The notes under the pieces are model-generated. The model did not search any database. It had not been told where the DNA came from and saw only the letters and a program-made list of their open reading frames with translations. A program made the position numbers and the translations under genes. Source: Chrysomallon squamiferum (taxonomy: Eukaryota > Mollusca > Gastropoda > Neomphalida > Peltospiridae). Taken from it: a stretch of 64,000 bases of DNA. Of the stretch, positions 23,071 through 35,807 are shown one piece after another (positions within the stretch are counted from its first letter, which is position 1; the number at the start of each line of letters is the position of its first letter). The DNA lies in contig CM022671.1 of the NCBI GenBank assembly GCA_012295275.1, forward strand, positions 33,387,927 through 33,451,926. The letters are read 5' to 3'.

Positions 23071-24272
23071 GTCAAACATTTATTAAATGATTAACAATTA
23101 TAACCAGAGAATCAGAGCGTCTCCGTTGTTCTCTTTATTTACATCAGTTTTTAACACAGCAACCTCGTTACGCAGGAAGTGTTTAAAATAAACAGTGGTT
23201 CTTACCTGCCGGCTCTAGCTTTACTATTTAGTCTTGCTATATTATTGTATATACTACTACCAACTTATTTTTTTTTACAGTCCTAAAATTACTACTATCA
23301 GTTTGAATTTACCAACTTTCATTAATACCTCCTTGGACATCGTAAACGAAGGGTGTTTCTTTTAAAAGTTTTAATACATCTCCCTACAACAGATATTTCG
23401 ATTACTGTTTTAGAAATTTATTAAACGGTACATTTTGAAAGTGACGTAATGTCACCATAGAAAAATAAAAATGTATCAAGTACCCGGATATTCGGTTATT
23501 ATAGACTAATATCAATCTGCAACGTAACACATTTACTAGAACATGATAGGAAAACCCGAAAGGGAATTTACCCGTGTAACTAATATCAGTGTATATATAT
23601 TTTTGAATATTTCATTCTGTTTTCGCAATTGTTGAATTTAAGCTTGGTCATAATTTAATTAATTCATGTGCACTATCTTCGTATTTGTATTACAGAAATT
23701 ACAAATAATAGCAGACATAAAGGTGAGTAATTTTTGACTCGTCAGCTTAGAGAATGTCAAATGTAAGAACTGAATTTGTATATATAGGCTTATATATATA
23801 TATATATATATAATTTGTTATCAAAAATAAAGTTTTGGTCAACAGAGGGTTTACTGAATATTTTGAGTGTATTTGTTGTACATATATAAAAGTAGTAATA
23901 TATAACTAACCTCACTCTTCATTGTCAAACTTACCAAATCAACAAGGTTTTGCTTCAAATCGATTAGTGAAGAACAAATATATATATATATATATAAAAA
24001 AAAAAAATAATAAAAATAAAAAAAAAAAACAAAAAAATAAATAAAAAAAAAGAATAAAAAGAAAGAAAGAAATAAAAGAAATAATATAAATAATTAAATT
24101 TAGCTGATAATCATTTAAATATTTTATCGGTTTCTTTCTTTCTTTTGTTTGATTGTTTATTTATTTGTTGTTATTGTTTGGTTATTTTTAATCTTAACAA
24201 CACTATTAAAATGGTGCTGAAAAGATACCACTGTAGAGCAATTACAAGAATCATAAAATTAGAACCAAAATT

Positions 24273-24326
<54 letters not shown>

Positions 24327-24815
24327 AAACGTAATGTAAAATAGAAAATTTGTTTTTAATTGGAAGCGTATCAACATCGAAAGCTACTTGTTGGCGAGAT
24401 GAGAAAACTGGTTGATTTGTTGAGATTTGACACATTTACATGAAATTTTACATTTGCAATAAACTGCAGCAAAATATTCAGTAAACTTCTGACAGGAATT
24501 TCCGAAACGTCAGTAGTGATAGATCCCAGGTAATCTTGTTTCGTAAAATCGAATCTCAAATTCAACACTTCTCCCTCTCTGTAAGTCGTATATTCTGACG
24601 TAAAAAAAAAAAAAAAGAAAAAAACCAAAAATAAAAATAAAAAAAAAAAAAAAAACACACCCTCCACCAAAAAAAAAAAACCACTGCAGAGCTGAAAAAA
24701 AAGAGAACAGAAGGCGAGAGCAGCCGGTGTTTTCCAATTTGTAACTGGAAATATGGGTGTTTTGTCTTCAGAAATTGTAACTCGGACATATGGGTGTTTT
24801 GCTTCGGATATTTTT
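23071..24815 (+). repeat. Tandem promoter-like unit 3
   Basis: Landmarks: CCGGATATTCGGTTA (about 23484), donor-like AAAG/GTGAGTAA at 23723, GA array (24275-24324), conserved tail. It lacks the ISRE block in the same way as unit 1. Confidence 0.8.
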
Positions 24816-25900
24816 GTCAAATTTTCATTAACAATTATAATCAGAGAATCAGAGTGTCTCCGTTATTCTCTTTATTTACATCAGTTTTTAACAGAGATTA
24901 ACTCAAGTTGTGCAGCAGATATTTCAGGTAAACAATCGTTTTTACCCAACCAAATTTCGTAGAAAAGACAGGGTTATTAAGTACCCGGATTTTAAATCAT
25001 TATAGACTGATATCAATTTGCGGCGTAATACATTTACTAGAACATGATAGGAAAACCCGAACGGGAATGTACACGTATAACTAATATGAATGTACATAGT
25101 TTTAAATATTCATTCTATGTTCGCAGTTGTTGAATTTAAGTTTGGTTATAATTAAATTATTTGCACTATCTTTGTTTTTGTATGACAAAGTGATAAAGAA
25201 ATTCTGACAAAGGTGAGAAATTTTTCTACTTTCACTTTCTTGACGCGTCAAGTTTGAAACTGTTAGTTGTAAAAAATTAATTTATATATACATTCATATC
25301 GTTTGTTATAGAAAGAGTTTTAGTAATTTAGCAGCAGACGTTGTTTTTTTTTTTTTTGAATATTTTGCTTCAATTTGTTGTCCAGATGTAAAATAGTCAT
25401 ATAACTAACCCCACGTCCATTTGTCAACTTTGTCAAATCAACCATTTTTTTTTTGTGGCACACTGTTGACAAAAAATTAAAATAAATAATAAAATAAATA
25501 AATAAAAAAAAATATATAATAAAAAAAATACTAAAAAAATACTACTACTAATAAATAAATAAATAAAAAAAAATTTAGCTTGTGTTCATTTAAATATTTG
25601 TTCATTGTTTTTACAGCTTAATAACACTATTAAATAGAGTCGAATTATTATAGTAAAGCAATTACAACACTGATAAAATTCGGAACCATAAATGTGAATA
25701 GAAATTAGGAAGAAAAAAAATTATCTGGTGGCATAAATAAACACACAGCTGCTTGTTGATGAGAAGATAAAAATGTGTCTGTCAAGTCAGAGTGAGCTTT
25801 CACATATTTCTGAGATTTTACATTTGCATAAACTGCAGGAAAATATTCTGTTAAACTTCTGGCAAGATATGGACCAAAGTTTAATCATTTTGAAACGATA
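24816..25900 (+). repeat. Tandem promoter-like unit 4, proximal and shortened, with ISRE
   Basis: The unit nearest the CARD-SAMD9-like gene. It has the start landmark, a diverged CCCGGAT segment (about 24984), AAAG/GTGAGAAA at 25213 and the ISRE-type site at 25230-25239, but no GA array. Its position 0.8 kb before the first coding exon makes it the likeliest native promoter, with units 1-3 as amplified copies. Confidence 0.7.
25230..25239 (-). promoter_or_regulatory. ISRE/IRF-type site upstream of the CARD-SAMD9-like gene
   Basis: GAAAGTGAAA on the minus strand inside TCTACTTTCACTTTC, about 840 bases before the first coding ATG at 26075. Nearly the same spacing is seen for the second SAMD9-like gene. 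Confidence 0.6.
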
Positions 25901-26074
25901 TAGTTAAATGGTATTATAATTTTAGGTTACACAAACCATAAAGCCAATTTTATTTGGAATAATGTTTACTGAATTTATTTCAGATGCTGTTATTTGTTGG
26001 GTACATTATTATTAGAAACAGTATCACTAACATCTGTTAACACTGGTTGACTGTTGTGGAATATTATTTCAGCT

Positions 26075-26113
26075 ATGTCTTCTAAACGCAAGAAAAAGAA
26101 GGCAGCAGCCAAG
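26075..26113 (+). CDS. CARD-SAMD9-like exon 1: basic start peptide
   Basis: The ATG lies two bases after an acceptor (ATTATTTCAG), implying a 5' UTR intron. It encodes 13 residues, KRKKKK then AAAK, and ends at AAG/GTAAGA. Confidence 0.75.
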
Positions 26114-29100
26114 GTAAGATTGAGAAAAATCAGAAAAAAAAAAAAAAAAAATTACAATACAAATGTATATTTCCAGTGTCATGTCAGTCCTTTTTAAACT
26201 GTACATTTGATATTATAAAAACATCATTTAAACATATTTTGAATACTTCCATAAGTTATGCTTCCATCAGTCATAGTTATCTGACCCATTCATTTATCCT
26301 GAAGAATGACCATCCACCTCAGTGTGAGCAGTCAGTGTACTCACAGTGTGACACATTTTGGTGGAGTGCCATTATCTTAAGCAAACAAATGTGATGGAAT
26401 CATTTCAGTTTCACACCAATCTTTGTTTTAATAAATTTGACAGTTACACAAGTTTACTATAAATTTTTATTTAGAAGTAACTTGAATTGTTTTCAACATT
26501 ACCTTTGCTTAAGACTCAATTTACTTGGTTAACACCAAACTCAACCACAGAAATGCTTGGGGTTACAAGGAAGAATGTTTTCACCACAGCACAAAATTTG
26601 TAATGAATAACATTATTAAATTACTCCATTGATTTCACAACAAAGAAGAAATTATTCCAGAATTTCCAAAACTTAAATCAACTCCTAAGTGATTTTTGAC
26701 CCCTGGAAAAGTTTAATTAACTACTTTGGATATTCCTGAAATATCCAAACACTGCCTTTTAAACTGAACTAATTATTATATGTTACAGGCACAGTCAGAT
26801 TCAGACTTGAAGGAATTCATTAAGAAAGAAAAGCTGCAGATATGCTATGAGTTTATAAAAGATGAGATCGAACCAAGACACTTCATGGATCAGATGGTTA
26901 CAAAAGGAGCACTAACATTTGATGATGAAGATTTAATTAATAACACACAACCCCCAACTCGTAAAACACGAGCAGAAAAATTGCTAGAAATTGTCCGGAA
27001 TGGTAAACCTAACATATCAATGTATGACATATTTGTTGAAGCATTAAAAGAAAACTATCCATGGGTTGTAAAAAAACTTGAAGAAACACAAGTTGATGAG
27101 AAATCCAGTAAGTTATCTTGTTAACCAAAATGTTATTAAATTATATATCTTTTTATTCTTCTTGACAATGTTCAATAACAGTATAAATTCTTTCTTTCTC
27201 TAACTCACTGTATTGGCACTTAATGATAGACTAGAATGTGTTCAGTTATGTTTAAAGGACAAAAAACAGATCATATATTATGATGCCTGAGTATCAGGGA
27301 TAAGTTCATTTATGATATTCAGAATCTAGAAATGTTTTATTTCAGAAAACAACAACAAAATGATAGTAAATTATGGTGAAAAATCATGAAATCAAAGCCA
27401 TAAATAAGTGGATAATATTTTAATAATTTATGTGATAATTGGATAACATTATATTGTATTGAAGCCATTATTAATTTAAGTCTTAGAAACAAATTGTCTT
27501 TGCTTCTTTTCAAACAGTTTTGAAGAAAATGAAGCAGACTGAAAAAAAGAAGACAGAAACTGTATACACTGAAGGTAAGTGTCAGAGAAAAACTGTAATA
27601 CAAATCAAAATAAATTTCAGTATAATATCAGTTTCTTATTCCTTTATATAAAATGACATTATTAGAAAAGGTGAAATGTAATTTTCATGATGATATTTTA
27701 TATATTTTCATAAATCTGTGTGAGCAAAGACAAGAATCTAGTAAGAAATGATTTCAGATATTTAATGTACAAAAGGTACTCTTTCAGAATCAGATTATAT
27801 ATCAACACAGTTGTAAAGTGCTAAACCAGGCAAACTAATTTAATTTTTATTTTATTTTTGTAGGTGAACGTCAGATCATGGATGTTTTCAAAGACATTTT
27901 GACAAACACAGACGCTAAACAACTCCTTGCTGAAAACATGTCACTAATTGGCCAAGCCCAAAAATTTCTTAACATTAAAGGTATATTTAAAGATTTTTCA
28001 CCTGATTGGGTTAAAAAGAAGATAATTTAGTTGTCTTAATTGTATATAAATCCCATAACAATAATAAAAAAATGTATTTGTAAGTTGAACTTTTTTTGCA
28101 GATGGGAGCCAGAACTATACAGATAATGACAAATTGATAGCTCTAGTTACAAGCATCATTAATCCAACAGAATCATCAAAAGAGAAAGAAATGAAGCTTG
28201 CTGAATTACAAACTCGGTTGGAAAAACTGTTTTCAAATACACAAGGGAAGAAGACCACATTTAAGGATGTTTATGGTAAATCACTGGAACATTTTATTAA
28301 ACAAAATATTGACAACTTTGATTTAAAAAAAAGAAAGGTGAATTATTTGTGAAGTTAAAGGTTCCCAAAGACAAAAAACAAAGCAGGAAATCATCCAAGG
28401 AACAAGGTCTGACAAGTGAATCATTTGGCAGAAGTGAAAATACATCTGTGCCAGAAAAACCTGTTGATGCTATGACAGCAACTGCCCCTGTAGCTTCTGG
28501 TTTCAATGAAGAAAGTTCCACTGATAATCAGGGAGAATGGACAGACGTTACCCCAAATCGTCGAAGCAAGGTGACTAAAAGAAAAGAAAAGACTGCCTGC
28601 TTTGATCCTATGGTAGAAAAAACTGAAGAGCAAACACCAAAAATATTAATAGAACACTTTTTGAGACAAAAAGAAAGTAGTTGCTTGAGGTTTTATGCTG
28701 ATGATAAAATGTACCAAGATAATATTTACAAATTTATGCAGGATGTTGTTAGTTTGTGGAATGTTCCTTCAAGGGATAAAAGTTATATTGTTCTTGGTGT
28801 GATGTGTCAGTCTAATATGCCTCATAGAGTGACAGGCATTCAGGTTTCTAAAGATAATGATTTTTATCAGAGGCTTTTCAACTCAGAATATTTTACTAGC
28901 AAACCACTCTATAAATATAATGAGTATGTTTATGACAAGAAACTTGTGGGCATTATTACAGTATATAGTAGTAAAGGATGTGGACGCCCATCATATGTAA
29001 AAATCAGTTCTCCTCAATCTGAAATCATAAAAGAACAATTATGGGTTAGTTATAACAAAGAAAACAAGGTGGTACCCCAGGATGATGATTTACATCATGA

Positions 29101-32100
29101 AATATTTAAGTGGTTCATCTCAGAAGAAACATATCCTCTACCAGCAAATGACAACAAATCAGTGACAATTTGCAGAGGAACAACAAATGCCCCCTCTGGA
29201 CAGCAAACTCATGAAAACACTATAGAATTTGCATCAGCTGTAGAGCATTTCAGAAAGGGTCACTTTGTACTTATCTCAGGTACATCCTTAAAAAGGTCAA
29301 AAAGACTTGAAAGTTTTGCCCTAGTCCCTTGGATAGCTGTCTATGATTTTGATAAATATACCAGAGATAACGGATTGCTCTGTTATGTTGAGGATAGCAT
29401 AAGGAAAACCCGAAGTCTGCATGTTTTGACATGGAAAAATGATGTAATTGACTTGACAGAGAATGGAACCCAGTGGTGGTGCTTAAGAGGACTCAGAGAA
29501 AGTCCAGAGAGTGAGACACCTGATAACCCTGTGACATGGATCAAGACAACAAGAAAAGCCCTCAAAGCAGTGTCCAGCAGTTTGGGTAGATTTTGTGAGG
29601 ATTACACAGTCTTAAAAATTGTAATTATTTGGCCACCTGGAAAAACAGAAGCAGATTACATGAGAAGGTTTTTGGATCATCTTGAAGAATATTTGTATTC
29701 TTCTAAATTAATAATTATCTGTTTTGAAGATCTAAAGGAAAATGAATCTGAATCTCTGTTAACTTTGTTGACTGACAGTCACAAAGATAGTGTGAGGATT
29801 AACATTCATCAGGATGATTTGTGTCATGAAATAGAAAAACTGTTAGAAAAGGAGGAGTCTGAGAAACACATTAAACACACATTACCAAAGGACAAAGGCT
29901 GTACTGATAGCTATATTGATGAAAGTGATGCTGCATGGTTGCTAGAAGATATGGATGTCCTCTTTGAACTAAATCCATATACTAAATCCACCTTGGATAT
30001 AGACATTCTTGAAAAAGAAGAAGAAATCTTTTATCACGGAGGTACTATCAAATGGTCTACTTGGTATGAAATTGGATCTGGATTAGAAATTGAAAGAGAT
30101 ATGTTGAACAGAATGAAAGAACATATCCAACAATGTGCCAATAATTTCAAAACTGTCACTGTTACTCTCTATCATGCACCAGGTGGTGGTGGAACCACAA
30201 TGTCTCAAAGAATTTTGTGGGATCTCCATAAGATTATCCCATGTGTTGAAGTGAAAAAGAATGCTCATGTTGAAGGATTAATAGACAGAATTACTTTCAT
30301 TCATGATAAAACGCATCTACCAGTATTGGTATTACTAGATGGAGATGATGAGGTGAAGGTAAAACAACTGAACACAGGTTTGAAATCAGTGTATTCTGTA
30401 TTGTTGTATGTCAAAAGATACATTGGACCAATGCTAGAACCAAATTATAACCTGGATGAAAATAAATTTTGGTTAAAAGGAAGAGTATCAGCATGTGAAG
30501 CCAACAGACTTGCACTCAAATTTCAAGACCACTGTGATGATGAAGCAAAGAAAAGAAAGCTTGCCAAACTCAGCAGAGAAGTGCGGGAGAAACAAATTTC
30601 ACATTATGTTTTTGAATTTGGGATGACAACATATTGTGCTGAATATAAAGGTATTGCATCTTTTGTTAGAGGTTATTTAAGTTTAGACAGATATCCAGAA
30701 ATGGACCTTTTACCATGGCAAAAGCTTTTAGCATATTTGTCCTTGGTATACTACTATGGCCAGGCATCAGTGCCTTGTCAGTTTTTTGGACAACTACTGA
30801 ACAAACCATCAAATTATGTCATTGACATGGATGATTTTCCACATCCACTTTGTTTATTTGTTGTACCTAGTTCAAATAAATATAGAGCTAATGAGATCAG
30901 AATCTGTCATTACTTTGTTGCTAAGGAGGTACTTGAATATGTACTTAATCCTTTGAAAGATGGTTTACAAGAAAATTATCTCAGCAGAACTGCTAAAAGG
31001 AACTTAAAAAAACTGTGCATTGAGTTCATAGACTATGCTGGTCACAAAAATCTGAAATCTTCTTTAACTGCCACAACAGTCATACGTATTCTAACTGAAA
31101 CGTTTATCTATAGAGACAACAAAAATATTGGAGAAAGTGAAATCTCCAAAAACAGGAAACCTGTGTTTGCAAAGGCAGTCATTGATGTTGACCAATATCA
31201 ACCCTTTACAGGGAGACTTGAAGTTCTGCGAAAACTAACAACTTCTTTTCCTCAGGATCCAAACTTTCATGCTCATCTTGGACGATTTTATGCTTGCTGC
31301 AGACCAGAAGAAGAAGACAAGGCAGAAGCTTGTTTTGAAGATGCTCTCAAACTCTGTGAGCAACAGAACTTGGGGAAAGAAATAAATGATATTGAGGATA
31401 GCATGCGTTTAACTCTCATGCATGTTTATCATATGTATGGTACCATATTTAAACAAAGAGTGTCAAAATTTACTGGAAAACCACCATGGAACAAAACACA
31501 AGTAAACATAGATGACAGTCAGTTCTTGTCTAAAGCTGAAAACCTAACAATTGTTGCAGAGAAGGCTTGCAAATACTTTGGACTCAGTAGAAAACATAAA
31601 CCACTAGGACATGGTGAAACAACTGATTATTCATTTTCTTCTGAAATCATAGTCCGTCTTCATGTATGTGACTTTGTAAGAAAACACCAAGGACAGAATG
31701 GAATAACAAAGTTCATTAAAGAGAATAATGATCATCCAGCAGCTAAATTCATTAAGAAAAGTGTTTATACCATTGAAGATTTAATGGTAGAATACTACAA
31801 TACAGTTGATCCTGATAATGCAGATCAAGAATATCAGAGAGCCATAGTTTGGTATCATGTTTTATTCAGTGAACATACAGATAAACTGAAAAACTGTTTC
31901 CAACTGTTGATCATGATTCTAGGAGATTAACAATTGCTGCTATCAAAACTAAAATATCTTGAAAATTTTAAAGGCACCTTGTAGTGTTTTTGAGGAAAAC
32001 CATTTCAGAAGATGACATACAGTTGGTAACATTATATGAAGGAAATTTCATCGATGCTCATATATCTTCTGAAATAAATAAAAGAAAACTTGATGGTGAT

Positions 32101-32799
32101 TATAAAGAATGGATAATTGCTATTCGAAATCCTGCTTTCCATAAAAGCTATTCTGTTGAACATGTTCTAACATTTGTACGTGACTGGAATTATTTTGTAT
32201 CCAGTCCCTTATCTCGGTTTTATCTTTTCATCTGTACAAGTCTCATTGGTTTTGGTATAGGATTTCAGAAAGGTTTCAGTGAATCTTTGGTAGAAGCACA
32301 GATCATTAAAGATGATCTTCAGAAAATGAGCAAATCAATTTGGAGGCCTCGTTATCCAAGAGAATGGCTGGGTAAAAATGAAGAAGACATTAAATGTCTT
32401 TTAACCAATAACAGAATTGGTCACATTGAAGACAGACATATTGACCATTCTTCTGAATTAGCAGTATGTAAAGGGACTATATGCAGTCCAAATAAAAAAC
32501 CTCTGAGTGGATATATTGACTTGGATCTTGGGGAAAATCCAGTTTCTGTAAAGGTATTTTTTATCCCATTAAAAGCAAAACTTAACAGCACAAGGTATGC
32601 TGGAATAAGGGTACAGTTCCATTTAGCATTTACATTAGACCATGGATATGAAGCATTTACAGTTATGCTTCTGAAAAAATATCCTTGCTATGCCTGTGGA
32701 AGAAAGACAGAAATTACAATGGACAAAAAGTTGATTACCTGTAGGTGTGGAGAACTTGTTCTGAAAGATGAAAAGGGAACTGAAGAAGAAATGATTTAA
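26075..32799 (+). CDS. CARD-containing SAMD9-like protein, frameshifted
   Basis: Exons: 26075-26113, 26789-27107, 27518-27574, 27864-27980 and a large last exon 28102-32799. Exon junction phases agree. Order: basic N terminus (MSSKRKKKK), CARD, linkers, AlbA_2-like region (about 28650-29060), SIR2-like region (29225-29690), P-loop NTPase with APGGGGTT at about 30176-30199, TPR-like repeats (31200-31900), OB-fold (32360-32660) and a C-terminal CxxC...CxC. This is the chassis of vertebrate SAMD9/SAMD9L without a SAM domain. Those are cytosolic antiviral and growth-restricting proteins that bind nucleic acid; tRNA cleavage has been reported for human SAMD9. The frame breaks at 28322-28332 (one base) and several times between about 31895 and 32010. 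The rest is open over 1193 and 271 codons, so it is either a recently damaged gene or poorly called bases. Possible poly(A) signal at 32957. Confidence 0.8.
26789..27107 (+). CDS. CARD-SAMD9-like exon 2: CARD
   Basis: A 319-base exon, phase 0 to 1. It carries a classical CARD pattern: FIKDEIEPRHFMDQMVTKGA, then LTFDDEDLINNT, KTRAEKLLEIVRNGKPNI and FVEALKENYPWVVKKL. The order 'G.LT.ED...I...T...KA..LL..V..G....F..AL' is what is seen in caspase/IAP/RIG-I-like CARDs. It should mediate CARD-CARD contacts, possibly with the Z-alpha protein upstream. Confidence 0.88.
27518..27574 (+). CDS. CARD-SAMD9-like exon 3: charged linker
   Basis: Paralogue of exon 9 of the upstream gene (8688-8744): same length, same phases, near-identical product and introns. 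Confidence 0.82.
27864..27980 (+). CDS. CARD-SAMD9-like exon 4
   Basis: 117 bases, phase 1 to 1, encoding an amphipathic segment (IMDVFKDIL, KQLLAENMSLIGQAQKFL). It is collinear with the RHIM-bearing exon at 36915-37037, but here the aligned core reads QLLAENMSL, without the RHIM Gln and Gly. Confidence 0.8.
28102..32799 (+). CDS. CARD-SAMD9-like exon 5: SAMD9 core
   Basis: One 4.7 kb exon, as in the paralogue, where the matching exon is 4.8 kb. It begins with a segment shared by both genes (TSIINPTESS, TTFKDVYGKSLEHFI). It then has a basic region (NRRSKVTKRKEK) and the AlbA_2, SIR2-like, NTPase, TPR and OB-fold parts. Conserved blocks include FMQDVVSLWN, VPWIAVYDFDKY, GTQWWCLRGLRE and FVRGYLSLDRYPE. 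The stop is TAA at 32797-32799, after CYACGRK and CRCG cysteine pairs. Confidence 0.85.
28322..28332 (+). other. Frameshift at a TTTAAAAAAAA slippery run
   Basis: The incoming frame reaches a stop at 28350-28352, while the paralogue-like protein resumes in the -1 frame straight after this run. In the incoming frame the heptamer is T TTA AAA (28322-28328), a legal X XXY YYZ -1 slippery site. A missing A in the homopolymer is the simpler explanation. Confidence 0.7.
31895..32010 (+). other. Cluster of indels in the CARD-SAMD9-like gene
   Basis: Aligned to the paralogue, the matching frame changes about four times in some 110 bases: near 31898, in AAAA near 31948, at CCTTGTAG near 31979, and just after. 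The long frame stops at 31928-31930 and homology resumes open from about 31984. Such clustering suggests real decay or a low-quality stretch. Confidence 0.7.
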
Positions 32800-35700
32800 A
32801 AAACATTATCAAACTTGAAACTTTATGCTGTTTTTATTCAATTATTTAAATTTGGTTGTTTATCTTTGCTTATAATTATTAAATGATGGTAATAATTATA
32901 TATATAAAAAAAAGATACCCCCTCCCAAAAAAAAGAAGCAAATTACATGAATTTTAAATAAATATCCATTTTGAACAACTTTTTTGAAAAACATAACAAA
33001 AGCACTAAAATGTTATGGCTAATGAGTGTGAATTTAAAACACTAACAAGAAGAAGAAAATATTTCTGTGACCTTTTATTAAAATTCTTTGATGAAAACTA
33101 TTATCATTTGTTTTATTATCTGCAGTTGGTTTACAATTCATTTCCTAATTTTTAGTTGCTTCAATCTCATAACTTAAACAAATGAAAATGGATTTATTTT
33201 CTTTTAAAAGCTATTATATAGTTTTATGCACCTTTTTATTCCATTTATTAATAACTATGTCTGTTAATTCCTATTGTTCAGACAAAAATATTTCCACTAT
33301 CATATCTTATCACTAATTTTTGTAACAACTGCCATTTTCTGTGATTTCCAAACAGACATTACAATAGATATTACATCATGTAATACTGCAAACCCCACAA
33401 CATTGCCAGCTTAGGATTTTTATATGAGATAATTTTGATTCAAACTGATTTAACAGTGATGCAAGTTTTGAATATAATTAAATGGTGATGAACCAACAAT
33501 GAACTGTTTATAAACTATTTTGAACAATGAACTATTACTGCATATTTTCCTTTTATTGTTTTTTCTTATAACAGTAATGTGTATAAAAGAGTGAAACTTA
33601 AATAACTGTAATGCACCCTTCTGATATATGTGGGAATTACATAATGAAGTTAATAAATAAAGAATAGATTTCCATATCACAGAGAAATAGCTTGTTGAAA
33701 ACTAAGTTACTACATAAAAATGGAAAGGCAACAAGCATTCACTTCCTTTAACCGAAAGATTCATTTTCATTTTTTTTTTTCTTTATATGAAGATTTTAGA
33801 TACAAATGCTTGTTTCTGTCAACATTGTGAATTTAAAAATAATAAAGTATTAGTAATAATGCAGTTTTATAATCAGTTTGTGGTCATGTGAATTGCTTTT
33901 TGATACTGCTTTGATTTCTTTCATATAATAAAATATTCTTAATTTGTAGATATATAGCTGTTAGTGCTTAATGGTGTTATTAGTATTTCTAATGTGTTTT
34001 TTTATCAATTTTTAAAAATATTAAAAATTAAAATAAAAAATAATTATATAATATGTATGTATTATTTATTTATTATAGGACAATGTTTACACACACACAC
34101 GCACATAATATATATGCAGCTCTTGATGAGAAATAATTTATCATTTACTATCAGTTTTATTCATTTTTAAGTTTGTAATGAGACAATATATATTTTGAAA
34201 TTATGTACAAACATTACTGAATTTATAAAAATATAGTGCTACACTAAATTATGGGAATTAATTTGCTGAAACTGTGTCAGAATTCAGTGTCTTACATAGG
34301 TAAAGTTATCTATAAAACAGGTGTCACACAACTAAACAGTGGCAGAATTTCAGTGTTTATGATAGGCACCATTTTTCATAGATACACTCCTTAAATTTTA
34401 TGACTGGTTTACTTCTGTAGATGCTTTTAATGTTCAGTTGTTGTCTCTTTTTTCTTTGTAATATATATATATATATATATATATAAAAATTAAGAATATA
34501 AAATATTAAAATATGTATTATATATATATATATATATGTCTGTGTGTATGTTGAAAATATCACAAAATCTATTACAGATTCAGTCAGCCAAATCAAATGG
34601 TATATATAAAAACAGACACTATTAACAGCATTCATACATTTTGTTAATTTGTTTTTAATTTAAGACATTAAACATAACTGATTCTATAATTTTCTGTGTG
34701 TATGTGTTTTATTTTATTTTTGTTGTGGTTGTTTTCTTTATCTCAGATGAAAGTAATAAATAATATAAATAAATATTCCTGAAAACTTATGTTTTATTAT
34801 AAACTTTTGAATGTAACACAAAAACTAATAAAACTTTTTTGAAATTCAAATATTTTCTTTTTGAATTTGATATAGTTTTAGCAGAAATGGATTTGTAATG
34901 GCATTTGTGACAATTAATACAACTAATTTTGAATACAAATGTAATAAATTGAATATAGTTAATAACTGATCAAGCCAGACAATAAATATTCAGAAAACTT
35001 TAGAACAGTGTTTTGTTATGGAAAACATTATACTTGCTGAAATTTCAGGTTTGATTGCCATTCTGTCATTTATAATAATCACTTAAAATTAAATAAAGTT
35101 TTACACAATTTCATTTTTAAGTAGCTTATCGTGAAGTGAATACTGTTCACTGTTAAAGTTTTAATTTCCCGAGAACCAACTTCAAACTAATTTTAAATCA
35201 GAATTGGTTTATCACCATAAACATTCTTCGTTAAAATACATTCACACTTCAAACCATTTTCAGTATGTGTAGTATACATTGATATGAGTGAACAGGCTTG
35301 TGGCGAGGATAGGACATTAACACCAACAGTTGCTAAAACCGATGTCAAATTAATAAACGATTATGTGCTAAATTTCATTGATACGGGACAAAAAAATAAA
35401 TATAATAATAATAATAAATAAATAAAAGTACAATATTTATGCTAATGAACTACCAACCAACACAGTTCGGCCACGTAAGGAAAGAGTAAATCACGAAATC
35501 AACCGAATTTTCCCGACTGTAATACACGACTGTTAACCACGGCTGATTAAGGTATTACAATTCTTCATATGTTTGCAGCGCAACTAAGTAATATATTGGC
35601 TCTAAAATTTTACAAAATGGGTTTTTTACAAAATGTTTGGAATTATCATTTTACTTTTTGTTTTTCAAAGAAAAAGAAGATAGTTGATCGGGTATGTATA

Positions 35701-35800
35701 TATATCCAATATTAGCATCTAGAAACCAAAAAGCTAAGAATTATCAACATTATTTTATAGTAAACTTTCACAAACTGATAAAATAATGACATGTCTGTGA
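32800..35800. other. Intergenic between the two SAMD9-like genes
   Basis: AT-rich, with TA arrays near 34460-34545 and short A/T runs. No exon, RNA gene or mobile-element remnant recognised. Confidence 0.6.
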
Positions 35801-35807
35801 AGTCTAC

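Noticed and set aside
22650-23075. Minus-strand frame with parallels in the other tandem units
   Set aside because: The similarity between units is at DNA level and includes non-coding parts; frames differ in length and lack conserved starts or stops.
26075-32799. Calling the CARD-SAMD9-like gene a plain pseudogene
   Set aside because: The breaks are confined to one homopolymer and one short cluster while about 1500 codons stay open and conserved; sequence error or allelic variation is equally possible.
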